DNA of 64,000 bases, taken from assembly GCF_021155775.2 (NCBI RefSeq), contig NC_060233.1, forward strand, positions 14,208,537-14,272,536, given 5' to 3'. This document shows, one piece after another, positions 33,601-44,664 of the stretch. Source of the stretch: Neodiprion pinetum (Eukaryota > Arthropoda > Insecta > Hymenoptera > Diprionidae). The notes under the pieces are model-generated. The model was given only the letters and a program-made list of their open reading frames with translations. It had not been told where the DNA came from and made no database searches. The position numbers were made by a program, and so were the translations under genes. Each line of letters begins with the position of its first letter. The stretch's first letter is position 1.

Positions 33601-35777
33601 AAATGTATAAATGAGCTGTCATTTTGTAAGTCACATAGATGCCATATAAACGATGATGATAAGACCAATTATATATGTGACAGTATTGCTATCGAAAAAC
33701 GTAAACCAGAGTGCAAAAGATGGGGTCCGGAGACATAACCCCACATCCAGAATCAGAAACTATGGGTTGCCTCAGTCTCTCTGTTGGCAGATTTAAGATA
33801 TGTGCCAGTTTTTGAGGGCAAAATATTAGCTCTGACTGTACTTCAGTACCTCGTAGTGTACACTTACAATTAATTATGAAAATCGTTCAATTTTTAGCCT
33901 TTAAGACGATGCTATAATCAGTCTGTACCGACCGAGTAAAATTTCGCTTAATTTAAATGTTACCAACGCTTATGCATTACAATCGCAAGAAAGCAGCAGA
34001 GCCCTTTTATGCCGTTTCATGCAAAAATAAGTCTAGGTAATTAATTGTTTTCATTCTTTTGATCGAAGAATTAGATATTTTAGACGGTATCCTAAAGTTT
34101 TTAATGTGGGATGAAAATGGGTTCCGAGTTAAAATAAATGTCAATATTCCAAGGATCTTGAATTTTCTAAACACCTTATATGTCCCTGGTACATTTATAT
34201 CGATTATAAATATAATCCCATTTTCAGTTTACTCTCAAAATTCCAGGATATACTACAAAACGTCCATTATATTACACGGAAACATAAATACAGTTTATTT
34301 TTACCCTCTTCGCATATACAGGACTGAAAATGTCGGGAAACATATATTGTTTTTGGCAATTCCTGAATTTCTCATGCCTTCAAATGTATTTTATATTCGG
34401 AGAGATCAAATGTTTTCCAACAAGTACAAAAAATTCGAAACCGTGATAAAATTGATCGTAACTCGTAAACATTTGACGTACAAGGGCTTGAAAATTGGAC
34501 TTTCTAAATCATCCAAATTGCAACCAGATCGAGATAATTGAGGCTAAAAAGCTGTCCGCAAGTTAGCGGATCGGTAAAGCGGATACCTGACACTCTCGCA
34601 ATGAATCAGATTGAAGTTAGTAGCGTTAAAGTAACGAAATATTGAAACTAAAACTATTGTTCTGAAAATTTAAAACGACTTTAAAGGAATTTAAATTCCA
34701 TAATCAGAATACATTTGGCTTTTTAAAAATAGCTTAGTCAATTTGAGACGATCCTACAGTTGCGAAATAATGATTTTTCCTAAAAATTAATCGTTACATT
34801 AACGTTACTAACTTCACTGTCTTCGCGGTGAGAAAAGGCCATTCCGCCATGGTTGCCGCAATACACGGAGTCACCTCGTCTCGGTCGACGAGTTGCCGGC
34901 TTCACCATATTTTCGCGGTATATGTACAATGTACGTATCGTTGTATGTCAATATTGAGATCAAACAACACCGATCGTGACACTGAACTAGTATCCGCAAA
35001 TAAATCATAATACATTGTCCGCGCAAAGCCTGTACACGAAGCATTTTGAATGTAATGTAGGCGTATTCGTCTTTAGCAATAAGGAGAAATTGCCGTAGCG
35101 AATTACAACAAAACTGTAATGATGATGAAACAAAACTAGAAGAGAAACCGGAAAGGATTAACCCTTTCAGTCACAGATGCTCAGCGTCTCACCTCAACAT
35201 TTCCATTTCCTAGCCTTATCGCAGTTTATTTAAAACTTCAAATGATCGTTGTTACGTATATATAACACCAAAATCCTCGAGTAACAAGTTTGGACCAGAA
35301 TCATCGAATTTTTATAGTTTTTATTAGATTTTACATCCGTTATATTGGATTTAGAAATGATTGAATTCTGATTTCAGATTCGTAATTAGCAACCTGAAAA
35401 ACCCCCATGTCACAAAATTCAGGCTGAAATATTGAGTTGAAAAATGTGCAACTGAAAGGATGATGTCCTTTTTTGCGTTTGAGATACGTGGACTTCGATA
35501 TTTGGAGATGCATATATACGACAACGTCGAAATCGACCAGGGTACCCCCTTAATGAAAAAGAAAATTTGAAACTCTGATAGCCAAGTGATACTCACGAAA
35601 AGTAACTCTTTTTACGGGATTGGAAGCACGGTTGCGACGAGACCATCGAACTCCTTGATTCTGGATAACCAGAGAATCAAGAATACACGAACCCGTCGGC
35701 CCAACAAGCGGGCGACGACGCGGACGCCGGTATCGATAAGTTGAACCGGCGCTGATTTCGTTATTTTCCACCTTCAT
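21610..35777 (-). CDS. 4E-T: eIF4E transporter (4E-T), 16 coding exons
   Basis: Nucleocytoplasmic eIF4E-binding protein that represses and stabilises mRNAs bound for decay, acting with DDX6/Me31B in P-bodies (known for the family). Exons: 35777-35597, 33285-33188, 33089-33016, 32922-32658, 32468-31572, 31393-31045, 30755-30619, 30539-30456, 30292-30131, 29992-29771, 29059-28855, 28332-28261, 27689-27423, 25886-25719, 24737-24369, 21857-21610; together 3798 nt, phase-consistent. Visible motifs: YTREELMEMK at residues about 91-100 (eIF4E-binding YxxxxL), then GVWDPERWH, VLSPQRRNF, RRIGSGRI, an RD-repeat stretch, EPEWFSSGPTSQ...ETIEL-like CUP-homology block near 350-375, SRFSQWF, FTPTSVLRKM, and the C-terminal LARWFSPELL...SLEELERLQ. 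Several exons carry polyglutamine. The 27423/25886 junction has a weak acceptor; 25879 is another acceptor but does not fit the phase. Ordinary initiation may be at Met68. Confidence 0.93.
22680..23795. mobile_element. 1.1-kb foldback element with internal repeats
   Basis: The whole segment is one imperfect palindrome centred near 23237. The left end (22685: tgaagcagaagttagtagaa) matches the reverse complement of the right end, and the similarity continues inward through gagtttggcgc and tttttgaagggtgagcaaac. Each arm holds three copies of a roughly 132-bp unit marked by gggtgagcaaacgacgaaac at about 22826, 22957 and 23090, with mirror copies at about 23344, 23494 and 23639. It has no coding capacity and lies in the last 4E-T intron. 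The arrangement suits a foldback-type DNA element. Confidence 0.8.
24369..24737 (-). CDS. 4E-T: 4E-T exon 15, Gly- and Gln-rich
   Basis: Entered in phase 1 after tttgttatag and left at ACTG/GTAAGT. It encodes GRPIVKGGGGGNQFQY, then a run of mostly glutamine, then Asn/Gln/Ser-rich sequence ending NYNSARTG. It is low-complexity prion-like sequence of the kind that promotes condensation of P-body proteins. The glutamines use mixed CAA and CAG codons, which limits slippage. Confidence 0.85.
26773..27422 (-). CDS. 4E-T: Candidate alternative 4E-T C-terminus by exon read-through
   Basis: If the GTGCGA donor at 27422 is ignored, exon 13 stays open for a further 215 codons to a stop at 26773-26775. 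The sequence is Asn/Ser/Lys/Thr-rich (for example KHANRTYPKTLSPSNTCT and SVATVQTPTKRTATLENKND), resembling the disordered body of 4E-T rather than random AT-rich DNA. Such an isoform would lack the ARWF C-terminal block. The minus strand has an AATAAA near 26366-26371 that could end it. The donor is not a strong consensus, which makes read-through plausible. The alternative is an intron open by chance, or a real intermediate exon. Confidence 0.5.
32547..32621. mobile_element. 75-bp mini-MITE in 4E-T intron 4
   Basis: Inverted ends CAGGGTGCATA (left) and, from the right, CAGGGTGTATA, with AATATT directly outside both ends. It fills about 40 per cent of a 189-nt intron and lies some 40 nt below the predicted GC donor. 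Confidence 0.55.
34613..34815. mobile_element. MITE, GAAGTTAGTAACGTTA family, copy 1
   Basis: Ends GAAGTTAGTAGCGTTAAAGT (left) and GAAGTTAGTAACGTTAATGT (inward from right): about 29-bp inverted repeats with few mismatches around a 145-bp AT-rich core. No coding capacity. Confidence 0.75.
35465..35553. repeat. Solo arm of the MITE family seen at 48482-48868
   Basis: Shares TTTTTGCGTTTGAGATACGT, CTTCGATATTTGGAGAT and AAATCGACCAGGGTACCCCC-type blocks with the right arm of the MIOX-intron element. No opposing arm was found within 400 bp. It starts about 40 nt inside 4E-T intron 1. Confidence 0.65.
35597..35777 (-). CDS. 4E-T: 4E-T first coding exon, Arg-rich N-terminal extension
   Basis: Starts MKVENNEISAGSTYRYRRPR, continues with an Arg/Pro stretch, and ends PVKRVTF at a C/GTGAGT donor in phase 1. 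The next exon begins GA-GAT after gctgcag, so the frame passes without a stop into DEAIIS-Met68. If translated, 67 residues precede the usual 4E-T start. The basic stretch could act as a localisation signal (inference). It could instead be a 5' UTR exon whose open frame is chance. Confidence 0.5.
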
Positions 35778-36589
35778 TTTGCAACGGAATAAGCAATATT
35801 TTTGAACACGTAAACAAAAGTAGCTGAATCGAACGGGTGAAATACGGATTTAACGATTAGAAGATGCGATCGACTCTTTCAACGCTAACTGATTTCGTCT
35901 CGAAAGACAACTGGCGATTTTCAACCACGGACAAATTCATGTACTGCTTCTTGCCTGCCGTACTTGCTAAACCGTTGTCCTTTGAATTCGACCGCGATGT
36001 TTACTATTTGGACACCAATACACATGCTATAAACCCGACTTCTTGCTGACCACGTGAACAATGTAGCCGAAATGGATGCTCAAACTTGGGGACAATATCC
36101 TCAAGAGTCGTCGGAAAGTACGAGACGCTTGAAGACAGACCGTTTTGACTAAATTTCTGATTCGTAATCCAGTATGTGAAATGTATGTAAAATCCAGTAC
36201 AAACTAAATACAATTTTTATTTCTGGCGTCTATCCGATGAATTAGAATATGCCTCTAATACTAGTTACTCATGGATTGAAGAATTAGCTCACGGTTTTGT
36301 AGAATGATTTTTGCGCAGTTTGCCTTGTACATTCAATTTTTCCTTGCGATGTACTACAGTTGGAAAAACGACGCGCAAAAATCAATTCGAACTGCAGGCA
36401 TGTAGAGCGCATAATTCGCCCTTGAGTATATTGTAATTGTTGACTTAGAACGGTATAATTCAGATACAGGTTTGGTTCTCTTGTACACTCAGCCCTCGGA
36501 GCAAAAAATAAGTTTTTCAGCCTTGAAATTGAGTACAGAGTGTAGGGGATGCGCCGCATAGAATGAGCAATCGTTAGTAGGATGTAAGA

Positions 36590-36777
36590 TTAAAGTTTGT
36601 AACGTTAATATAGCGAAGTATGTTTCGTCAAAAATCGTTATTTCGTAACTTTATGTAAATATTAAAAAATTCAGTAAATCGTAATAAAGCAAACTTCTCT
36701 CAAACTCCTTGTCCTGTTGCAAAATACAGATTTTTTTTGTGTTTTATTACGATTATTACGTTACTAATTTGAATTTC
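36590..36777. mobile_element. MITE, GTTAGTAACG family, copy 2 (diverged)
   Basis: Left end near AGTTTGTAACGTTAATATAG and right end, inward, AAATTCAAATTAGTAACGTA: the same terminal core as copy 1 with more mismatches. Confidence 0.55.
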
Positions 36778-37305
36778 GCTAAATAAATTTAAAAAAAAAA
36801 ATTTAAAAAAAAAAAAAAAAAGATTGTTGGACGTAAAAACTTCGGGGCGGGTATAAGTTTTAGGAAGTGTGCAAATATTTTATGCGATCACCAGGTTGAA
36901 TTTAGTTCGCGGATAAAGGAATAATTTTGGAAAGAAAATGTTTTTCGCTTTGTCGCCGGGATAACGAAAGAATCTCCGACTTTTCCGACTTATTGTACCC
37001 AGCTTAAGTAAAAAAGTTGGTTGGTCAAAATCATATACTTTTTATAAATTTTATTAGGAGGTAGTCGTATATGTAGTATTGATCAAATTAATATATTCTT
37101 AAGCTGGAAAGATCGCTATGAGAATGAAAAAATAGAAAATACTGGAATTGCAAGCAAGAGCTTAGATATCGATGCTTCGTTTCAAATTGCTTCAAAATTG
37201 TTACGAATCTACTAGATTCATTCGATTTCACTCGATGATGGCTCATTTTATTTAAAGGACTATTAAATTTTCTACAAATTCACTGACACACTTTTTTATC
37301 ATCTT

Positions 37306-37378
37306 GAAGTTAGTAACGTTATTGTAATGAATTAACGTTTCGGCCAATCCGATGTTTCATTACAATGTTACTAATTTC
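37306..37378. mobile_element. 73-bp hairpin, GTTAGTAACG family, copy 3
   Basis: GAAGTTAGTAACGTTATTGT against the inward-read right end GAAATTAGTAACATTGTAAT. The two ends nearly meet, so this is an internally deleted copy or bare hairpin. Confidence 0.65.
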
Positions 37379-40300
37379 AACCTCACACTTTTCATAGATA
37401 TTTAAACTTTTTTTCATAATTCCAGTATCTATTTTGGTATTTTGAAAAAGACGATTTCATAAATTTTTAATGTACGTACCGTCTTATAATAAGATTAATA
37501 AAATGCATTAATTTTTTTACCGACTAACTTCCTTAAACCTTGACATAAGAAAAAAAATTGCGAAATTCATATAGTGGAGGACAAGCGAGTGCGAAGCTTT
37601 GCTTACATCAATAGAGAATATAGTCGTTGCAGAAACTTCTTTTTCAGCAACTGAACTTTTTTACGGTCCAAAAATAAGAATATATCGTTTTAACCACTCA
37701 CACACACCGAGAGAACGTACAATATCTCAAAAATTTGCATCCATAGCGTTGACATGTCGACATGTAAGTAGAGAATAACAGAAAATCGGTGAAGCTTTTA
37801 CGGACATTCAACGTATTTGAAAAATCTTCATACCCACTGTAACAAAACGATAATTATTTTCTGTTTCATTGAGTGGAAACAAATGTGAGCTGAGAACGAT
37901 ACATGCAACTTGATTGGGATACACTTTTGAACAGTACATTATTAACACCTTCAAAATAATTATAGTTATACATTATTAACACCTCGAAAATATGTAAAGT
38001 TATTCATGAGTTGACGATGCAAGAAAAGAAATGTCAAAGAGGTAAATCATGTATGCACAGCTTTAGCAAGCCAGCAGCATCAATTTTGATTCTGTATTTT
38101 TTAGTGTCTATTTTTTGAGATATGCATCTAAAATTTCCATCAGTCAGGCTTATTTGAAGGCCTAAGTCTGATAATGAACGAATATTTATTAGTGGAATAT
38201 TTAGCAACCTCTACTTTATCGTTTATAGTACTTTTGGACATCAGCTAAACCAGTTTGATTTAGCCGTTAAGATATCATGATTAGAATTTTCGATCAAGCT
38301 CGACCGATCGAAAATTCAGGTGCATCTCAGGACATGAAATCAGTGTTTTTGGTTGCAAACCAAGAAATAAAAAAAATTATGGATATTAAATATTTCGCCA
38401 TAGTAGTCTTGAAATGTCAATCGCAAAGTTTTTGTTTAAAGTCATTCTGCAACGATACCCTGCTTGAAGTAATAGCAGGGTTTGCATGACGCAGCATGAT
38501 AACATTACTTTTCAAAATAGCGACAGTGTAAATTCGTTCGCAATTAGTCCGTAAACGTTTAGTCTGATAGTTAAAGTTTAAAACTACTGCTTACATGTAT
38601 ATCCTCTCTAGCGGTTGGACAATATTCGAACCACCGATCCTCATTGATATAAAATCTGCGTTGAAATGCTATCTTCAAAAGACACAACTCTGGATAGTAT
38701 TTTAATAGGGTATTGTTTGAAAAGTATTGATTAAGAATTTTCTATGTTTGTACTAAGAATTGTAAAACAACAGATCCCTAATTTTGCTACACAGGCATCC
38801 AACCCGTGGGATTCGGCAAAACTTTTCTGATCCGTTCTTTAACTTTTCATGTGCATGAAGAATAAGGTTTGACAGAAAACTAAATTCATGACCAGGGCTG
38901 CAATTCAAGGACAAATTTCCGAGGAACGAATTAAAGCTGAGTAGCTATTCCAGAGCATGGAATATTGAAGGGGGCTAAAGCATCAAAAAATTGTTGTTTT
39001 TTGTTCTTTGAAAAGTGGCGTTTGAATTTTGGAAGAATTCGAAAAATTACCGATTAGACAGACAGAAACGTGAAACATTGCGCGGTCCGCGAACTTGAAT
39101 TTTTTGGGATCTGGGTGCCACGCCAGCTGCGTTGATATGGAAAAATGATCAAAAGGCCGAATTAGATAAAACAAAATCATAGTGTAACAGCGGATCAAGG
39201 AGGATGCTGCACTAGAAACTTCGTATCACAGTGCAGGGAACTTTTAATCGTCATAAGCACGGGTAATCGTTTCGAAAAAGCATCCAAATCTTTGAGAGAG
39301 TTTGTCTCCCATTTCATTTTTTTGAATATCATTGTATGATTTCTCGGAAATGGAGTATCTGATCGACTTGAAATTTGTACAGCATCTTCATTACGTGTGT
39401 CATTTTGATTTCCAGTTCAGACGATAAAACTTTAGTTTCTTAATTATTGATTAATAAAGCTTCAAATTCTAGCAAAAAATCCATGTTTTTACTAAAATGG
39501 TCGAATTTTATTCATTTTATTTTCTTTTTTTTTTCTCTGAGCATGGTCCAAAAACTATACGTCCTAGGAGCATTCCAGTGAAACTTGATTGAAAATAGTC
39601 CAGTAGAACTCAAGGTATCGTTTCAAAACGAAGCATATGTAAAAACAATGACCTAACTTATGAGCCCACATCCCATCAATATTATTAACTTTATGTGATT
39701 GAAAATACTTTTTTTTAATACTATTCAAATCATTAATAAACATTATGTAAAAAGAAATTTCTTTACTGGCATTCGCTTGCTTTTAATTAATTCTTGAAAA
39801 ATGTGCAGCTTTAGTCCCCTTAATGAAATTATGGGTAAATATTGCATTAATCTATTCTTTCATTATTGGAACTCTTTTTGATCAGACTTGATCTACCGAG
39901 ACTTCAGATACATTGCTTTCTACAATATTGAATACGGCATTACAAAGACCGTCAATGAAGTGGGAGGTATTCGAATACAATAGAATAAAGAATAACTTTC
40001 GAAACGTATAATTCTAGACCTCTGGTTAAGACAGTGATAGATTATATTGAACCTAACGCAATGGTGACACGTCATCAAGCTCCAAAACAAACAAACAATA
40101 AATCATTTGCATCCCACGAGGTCGACGAGGTTAGTGATGTTAACGTAACGACGCTCTGAAAGTAACACCCTATTTTGCAACTTCACAATTTTGAAGGAAT
40201 TGAATTTTTAAAACGTTAGTACACTTTTATTTATCATACGATCAATTTCTGATAATCCCAAAGTGGTGAAATAACAATGTTTTCCAAAAATGCATCGGCG

Positions 40301-41880
40301 CATTAACCTTAAAAGTTTCGATCTCAGTAAATACCGATAAAAGCACATGCTTCAATTTATACAGCAGATTTCAGAAACGTTATCTAGATAACATATGTGT
40401 ACATGTGGCATTGTTATTTCCCCTTGTGGTTTACAGTTTGCAAGTCAGTTCACACATTATCTAAATTTCCGCGTCGAGGATATTTAGTGTGCAATAAAAG
40501 GTACCGTCAACGATTTAACAAAATACAGTAAATAGCACAATTTTGACTATAGAAGCATCACTACTGTTCGCTGTTTCATTGTAAAATAAGAAAATGGTTG
40601 GAGATTACGTGTGAAAATCAAGAGGCTAGTGAGCTCGTTCGTGTTTTTAAAAGTTAGCGATAACGTTGAAAACACAAAGACGACGCTGCACAAGATAATT
40701 AAGGGATGCAACGGTCCGAAATCGCGGTGAGGGAAATTCAATGCGGTATCCTGATCCACATCTTCTCGTCTAAGGATCCGTGTACGTACGTATGTATACA
40801 TATATTACACGTATATATGATAAATTTGGCAGGATACACCGCAGTAGCAAAAATGCGGTAAATGTCAGAAAACGGTGGCGAAAAGGTTGCAGCTTCGATA
40901 AACAATTCAATTGTATTTAGTTACATACCTTCGGTCTTCGCGTCTGGCTGCTGCCTATCACTTGACACAGATTCGGTAGACATTCTTCGAGTTCAGCGTA
41001 CTATGCTTTTCAGTCTCTTTAGGTTTCACACTAAACTTAGTTTGTTTTTTACCTCCGCTGTTTTTTTTTCTTTTTTTGTTTTTTTTTTCTTATGTCCGTT
41101 TATTTTTTATCTCGTATTTTAATAACTTAAATATTTAAGTGTTACGCGTTACTGTCAACTAATATTACATCTAATATATCTTAGTACTGTTTAATATCAC
41201 AGACTGGTTCTCGCGAGTTGAGTTTCACTCGAGTTACTTTATTTTTTCTTCGTAAATAACAGTTTGATAATCAGCCGCTTTTCAGTTCATACACACGTAC
41301 GATATCCGATCGTCGTCGCAGCCAACACAGATTCGAAATAAAGAAAAAGGAAATGGAAAAAAAAAAATGTTTACGTGCGTACCGAGAACTTACACATGGA
41401 AAGAACAACGTATTGAAAAAAGGTCATGTCGTACATTACGATTGACTATCGATAACTTGTCTCATCCCTAGTATTAACCGTTAATTAATTAACAATGATT
41501 ATTTCAATTTATCACACAAAATGTACACATACAACTCACTGCTATGCAAAAATAGAAAATGGCGTGCGATCACCACCGTTGTTTCTCACAGCCTTCTGTA
41601 TCACGCGGGCCACGGACCGGACCGTAGGGCACGGAACAAATGAATGGAAATCCTGAGCTTCCGCCTGACTGAAAATCAGGCACAACTCCTACGAATTGAT
41701 TACTGTTGAATACTCTTCGCGGCAGTCGCGTTAATAAGGCAACGATTTCTTTTATAAACAACAGTTTCGTCCTCAGGGATAAGTTAACTTTCGTGCGCGC
41801 AGTCCACAAGTAATATCTAAGTTGATTCACGACATCTTTTTACCACGTTCCTGTCATCTGTAGTATGTTGAGGGAAGTAT

Positions 41881-44664
41881 ATTTTACTGAAGAGGGCCAG
41901 CCCTATGGAAAGTTGGTGCGCTAAAAAATGTAGCAAGCACGTACCGACATCCACCGGATTGCCGGTTAGCGTACACTCTGCAGTATCGGCATGGTCAACT
42001 AATAGATATGCCAGATCCCTTTCTGTCTTTTTGATTAGGTAGAAATATTAGACAGAACTCCTAGTTATGGTAGAGGTAACTCCCGAACAGCGTTTTCAAC
42101 TGACAGCAGTGAGTGCGGTTTCCTCAGTTGTCAACCAATAGCAAAGGTGGAATTCTAGGGAAAATGCACTCGGTGCATATTCAGTGCAACCAGTTGAACG
42201 CTATAAGGGTCTGCCCGCGTACATCAAACTATATCATAAATCTATAGAACAGAAAAACTGATTAATCAATCAAGCTTTAAGCATAATCATTTTTTTTTAT
42301 AACTTCTAATGTAAGTGAATTCTTTCATTATGTTATTCATATTAAAATAACGGTACAATTTGAAATAATACAGCTTAGAGTTGTTGAATAGTTCAGTTTT
42401 TTTTGTAAAAAAAAAAAGGTTTTTATTTCTATTCAATCACGACATACATTACGAAAACTTTTAAAAATACTAGTTATTTAAGAATCTGTAAGGAATGCGA
42501 GACTGATAGTTCCATAATTTTGTTTGAAAAGTATCAAACTGAAAATCTAAAATTTAAGATGACATAATTTTTTCTAGCATGAGTTTATTAAGCTGAAAGC
42601 CTGTCCATTGCGGCTGTGAATACTCTTTACTCCCTCATTAACACATTAAATTTTCAAACAAATCAGTCGTTACTCCGGTCAGAAAAATGATTTTCTTTAT
42701 ATATTTTAAGAAAAAAAATGTATTTATGTTTATTTGTTTATTTTATTGTTCTTTCTTAAAAACCAGTTGAGGAGATTGAGGTCTGATACTTTCAAGATCT
42801 TAGTATTCTAATAGTACCTATATAAAATAACGATAACATATTCGCAAAAGGCATTGTTACCCAGTTTATTCCCTTGGACTTCATCAATCAAATTAATTGA
42901 TAATCAAATGTAGTATAAAACATAACACATGTCAATATAAAAAAAATTTTTTGAGTTTATAATTAAATAGATAAATTTTGATCCTATACATCGAATAGCA
43001 ATCAAATTCTTCATTTATTTATTGTAAAGTTTGTTTTTGTCGTTTTTACGTTGATAAAAAGTCTCGAAGTTTGATATGAGAAAGTTCATACAAACATAGA
43101 AGTACGAAAAATATTCATTTTTGAACTTTGTTTATCAATTCTTTTACATTTGTAGTTTATTATTACCATTTTTAATAAAAGTGATTTAAATACAAAACTG
43201 AAGTTAATTATCATTTGCAATGTGTTTGAGAAAATAGGTAATTTTTCTTCAAGTCCGAAATTTCGTTCTGGTTCTTACATGAGCAAACTTTATCCAATAA
43301 AACTATTTTTTTAAATTATCAGTAACGTGGAAGAAATCAAAACTTGAAATCAAAAACCCAGACAAAATTCGTGTTGCCGGTGTAATAAATAATAAATATA
43401 GAGCATCTTAGCACTGGCCCTCAGAGATGTAGTCATTTGGGACCAAGATTCGATCACCCAAATGTTTGATCAGATGGTCGATAAATCTGAATACCTATCA
43501 ATTCATTCAAAGCAGAGAAATTTTGATTGAAATTACGGTATCGAATGTGATTAATGAGTCCTCAGAGGAATCGCATGACTTACATGAATGTTTAATGGAC
43601 TGTTAAAACGGGTAGGCTTAATTTTATAACAATTTATTTAAAAAAATAAATGCAATCAGTGACGTAACGTATTGACACATGGTTTCCCTGTTATACATAT
43701 GTCTTACTAGGTATCACTATAAGTTGACAAGTCATATCCGTTGTTCTAGACTAATTTACACCGCAAACAATAACAGATTTGGTTTGATAAACCTTTAAGG
43801 CAGCGTAGTTAATTGACAACAATAGCTAATGTTGTTATTATAGTATCCAAGCTTACAATTATTAATTGACAGGATTAGCTAGTTTTAACACGCAGACAGA
43901 TGTACGGCTACTCTATACAGCATTCAATGCCATTTTGATACCTACTCATTTTAATTTTAGGATATACAGTTAAAGTCAAAAACAGTAGTTTTTGAGAAGT
44001 GAAAGTAAAAGTAAGAGGTTATACTATGACATATCATTGACTTAGTTATTTATATACAAAAGCACAGACAATCAGTTTACCCGAAACATTGTCGAGTAAC
44101 TTGATAATAAAAATAATCGTAATTACTTGTACAGATATTAGAAACAACAACGTAATTTTGAGTCACGTATTCATCTTTTCATCCAATGTTGCAGTTACAA
44201 ATAATTTTATACACGGAATGTCGTTATTTTATTTTTTTTCTTCAATTTGTTACAGCTCAGCTGTACATTTCCTTCATTGGAATTATTGAAAAGTATCTAA
44301 AAATCGAATTATTTTTAAAAGACATAGTAAACGAAAAAAATGTGGACAAGTGACTTCGCGAGTAATAAAGAACCTTGCCTAGCCTTAAAGATTAAGATAA
44401 TGTATAAGGGTAACTAATATTTAATATTTAAATTTAATAATTGGGTTAGCAGGTAATTCGTTGTTTTATCAGTGAAAAAACTCGCTTTTTGGATCCCAAC
44501 TTGATACACATCTGAAATGTAATCAATTTTTGTTAGATGTGAAATTGATTGTTTCTAGGGTCTACTATATTGTATAATCATACTATCATAAATAAATTTC
44601 ACTTTTCTTATAAAAATAGCAAAAAAAATCCATTGGTATTGTTTTACATCTGATAAGTACATAC
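41881..44664. other. AT-rich region; 3' continuation of the Lys/Glu-rich gene unresolved
   Basis: The gene entering from 44665 must continue or end here, but no acceptor plus open frame stands out. The minus strand has AATAAA near 44231-44238 that could serve as its poly(A) signal. A GC-richer patch at 41880-42230 contains small palindromes (for example near 42165, ATGCACTCGGTGCAT) and may be a promoter. Confidence 0.35.

Larger units (their letters stand above)
33286..35596 (-). other. 4E-T intron 1
   Basis: A 2.3-kb intron between the exon with the upstream ATG and the exon with Met68. It holds a GTTAGTAACG-family MITE (34613-34815), a solo arm of the AGGG-type MITE found in MIOX (35465-35553), and a 160-codon plus-strand frame (34059-34541) for which I see no domain or splice support. 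A GC-rich patch near 34830-34990 could be an internal promoter for the shorter protein. Confidence 0.5.
35778..41880. other. Region upstream of 4E-T, AT-rich, with MITE remnants
   Basis: No gene supported. It contains GTTAGTAACG-family hairpins (36590-36777, 37306-37378, one end at 40127-40152), long A runs at 36785-36825, a tandem pair of about 35 bp around 37937-38005, and a 12-bp perfect hairpin at 38284-38317 (GAATTTTCGATC, 10-nt loop). Stretches 35780-36060 and 40600-40780 have higher GC and may include the 4E-T promoter. Confidence 0.5.

Noticed and set aside
34059..34541. 160-codon plus-strand open frame in 4E-T intron 1
   Set aside because: AT-rich composition, no domain, no splice or promoter context; an open frame of this size is possible by chance in AT-rich DNA with this codon bias. 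Kept only as a note.
35158..35461. Second piggyBac-like MITE starting TTAACCCTTTCAGT
   Set aside because: The right side has CTGAAAGG but no TTAA and little further matching, so the ends do not pair convincingly.
41570..41830. 86-codon minus-strand frame as a last exon of the Lys/Glu-rich gene
   Set aside because: No acceptor in the needed phase, and it lies about 3 kb away without other support.
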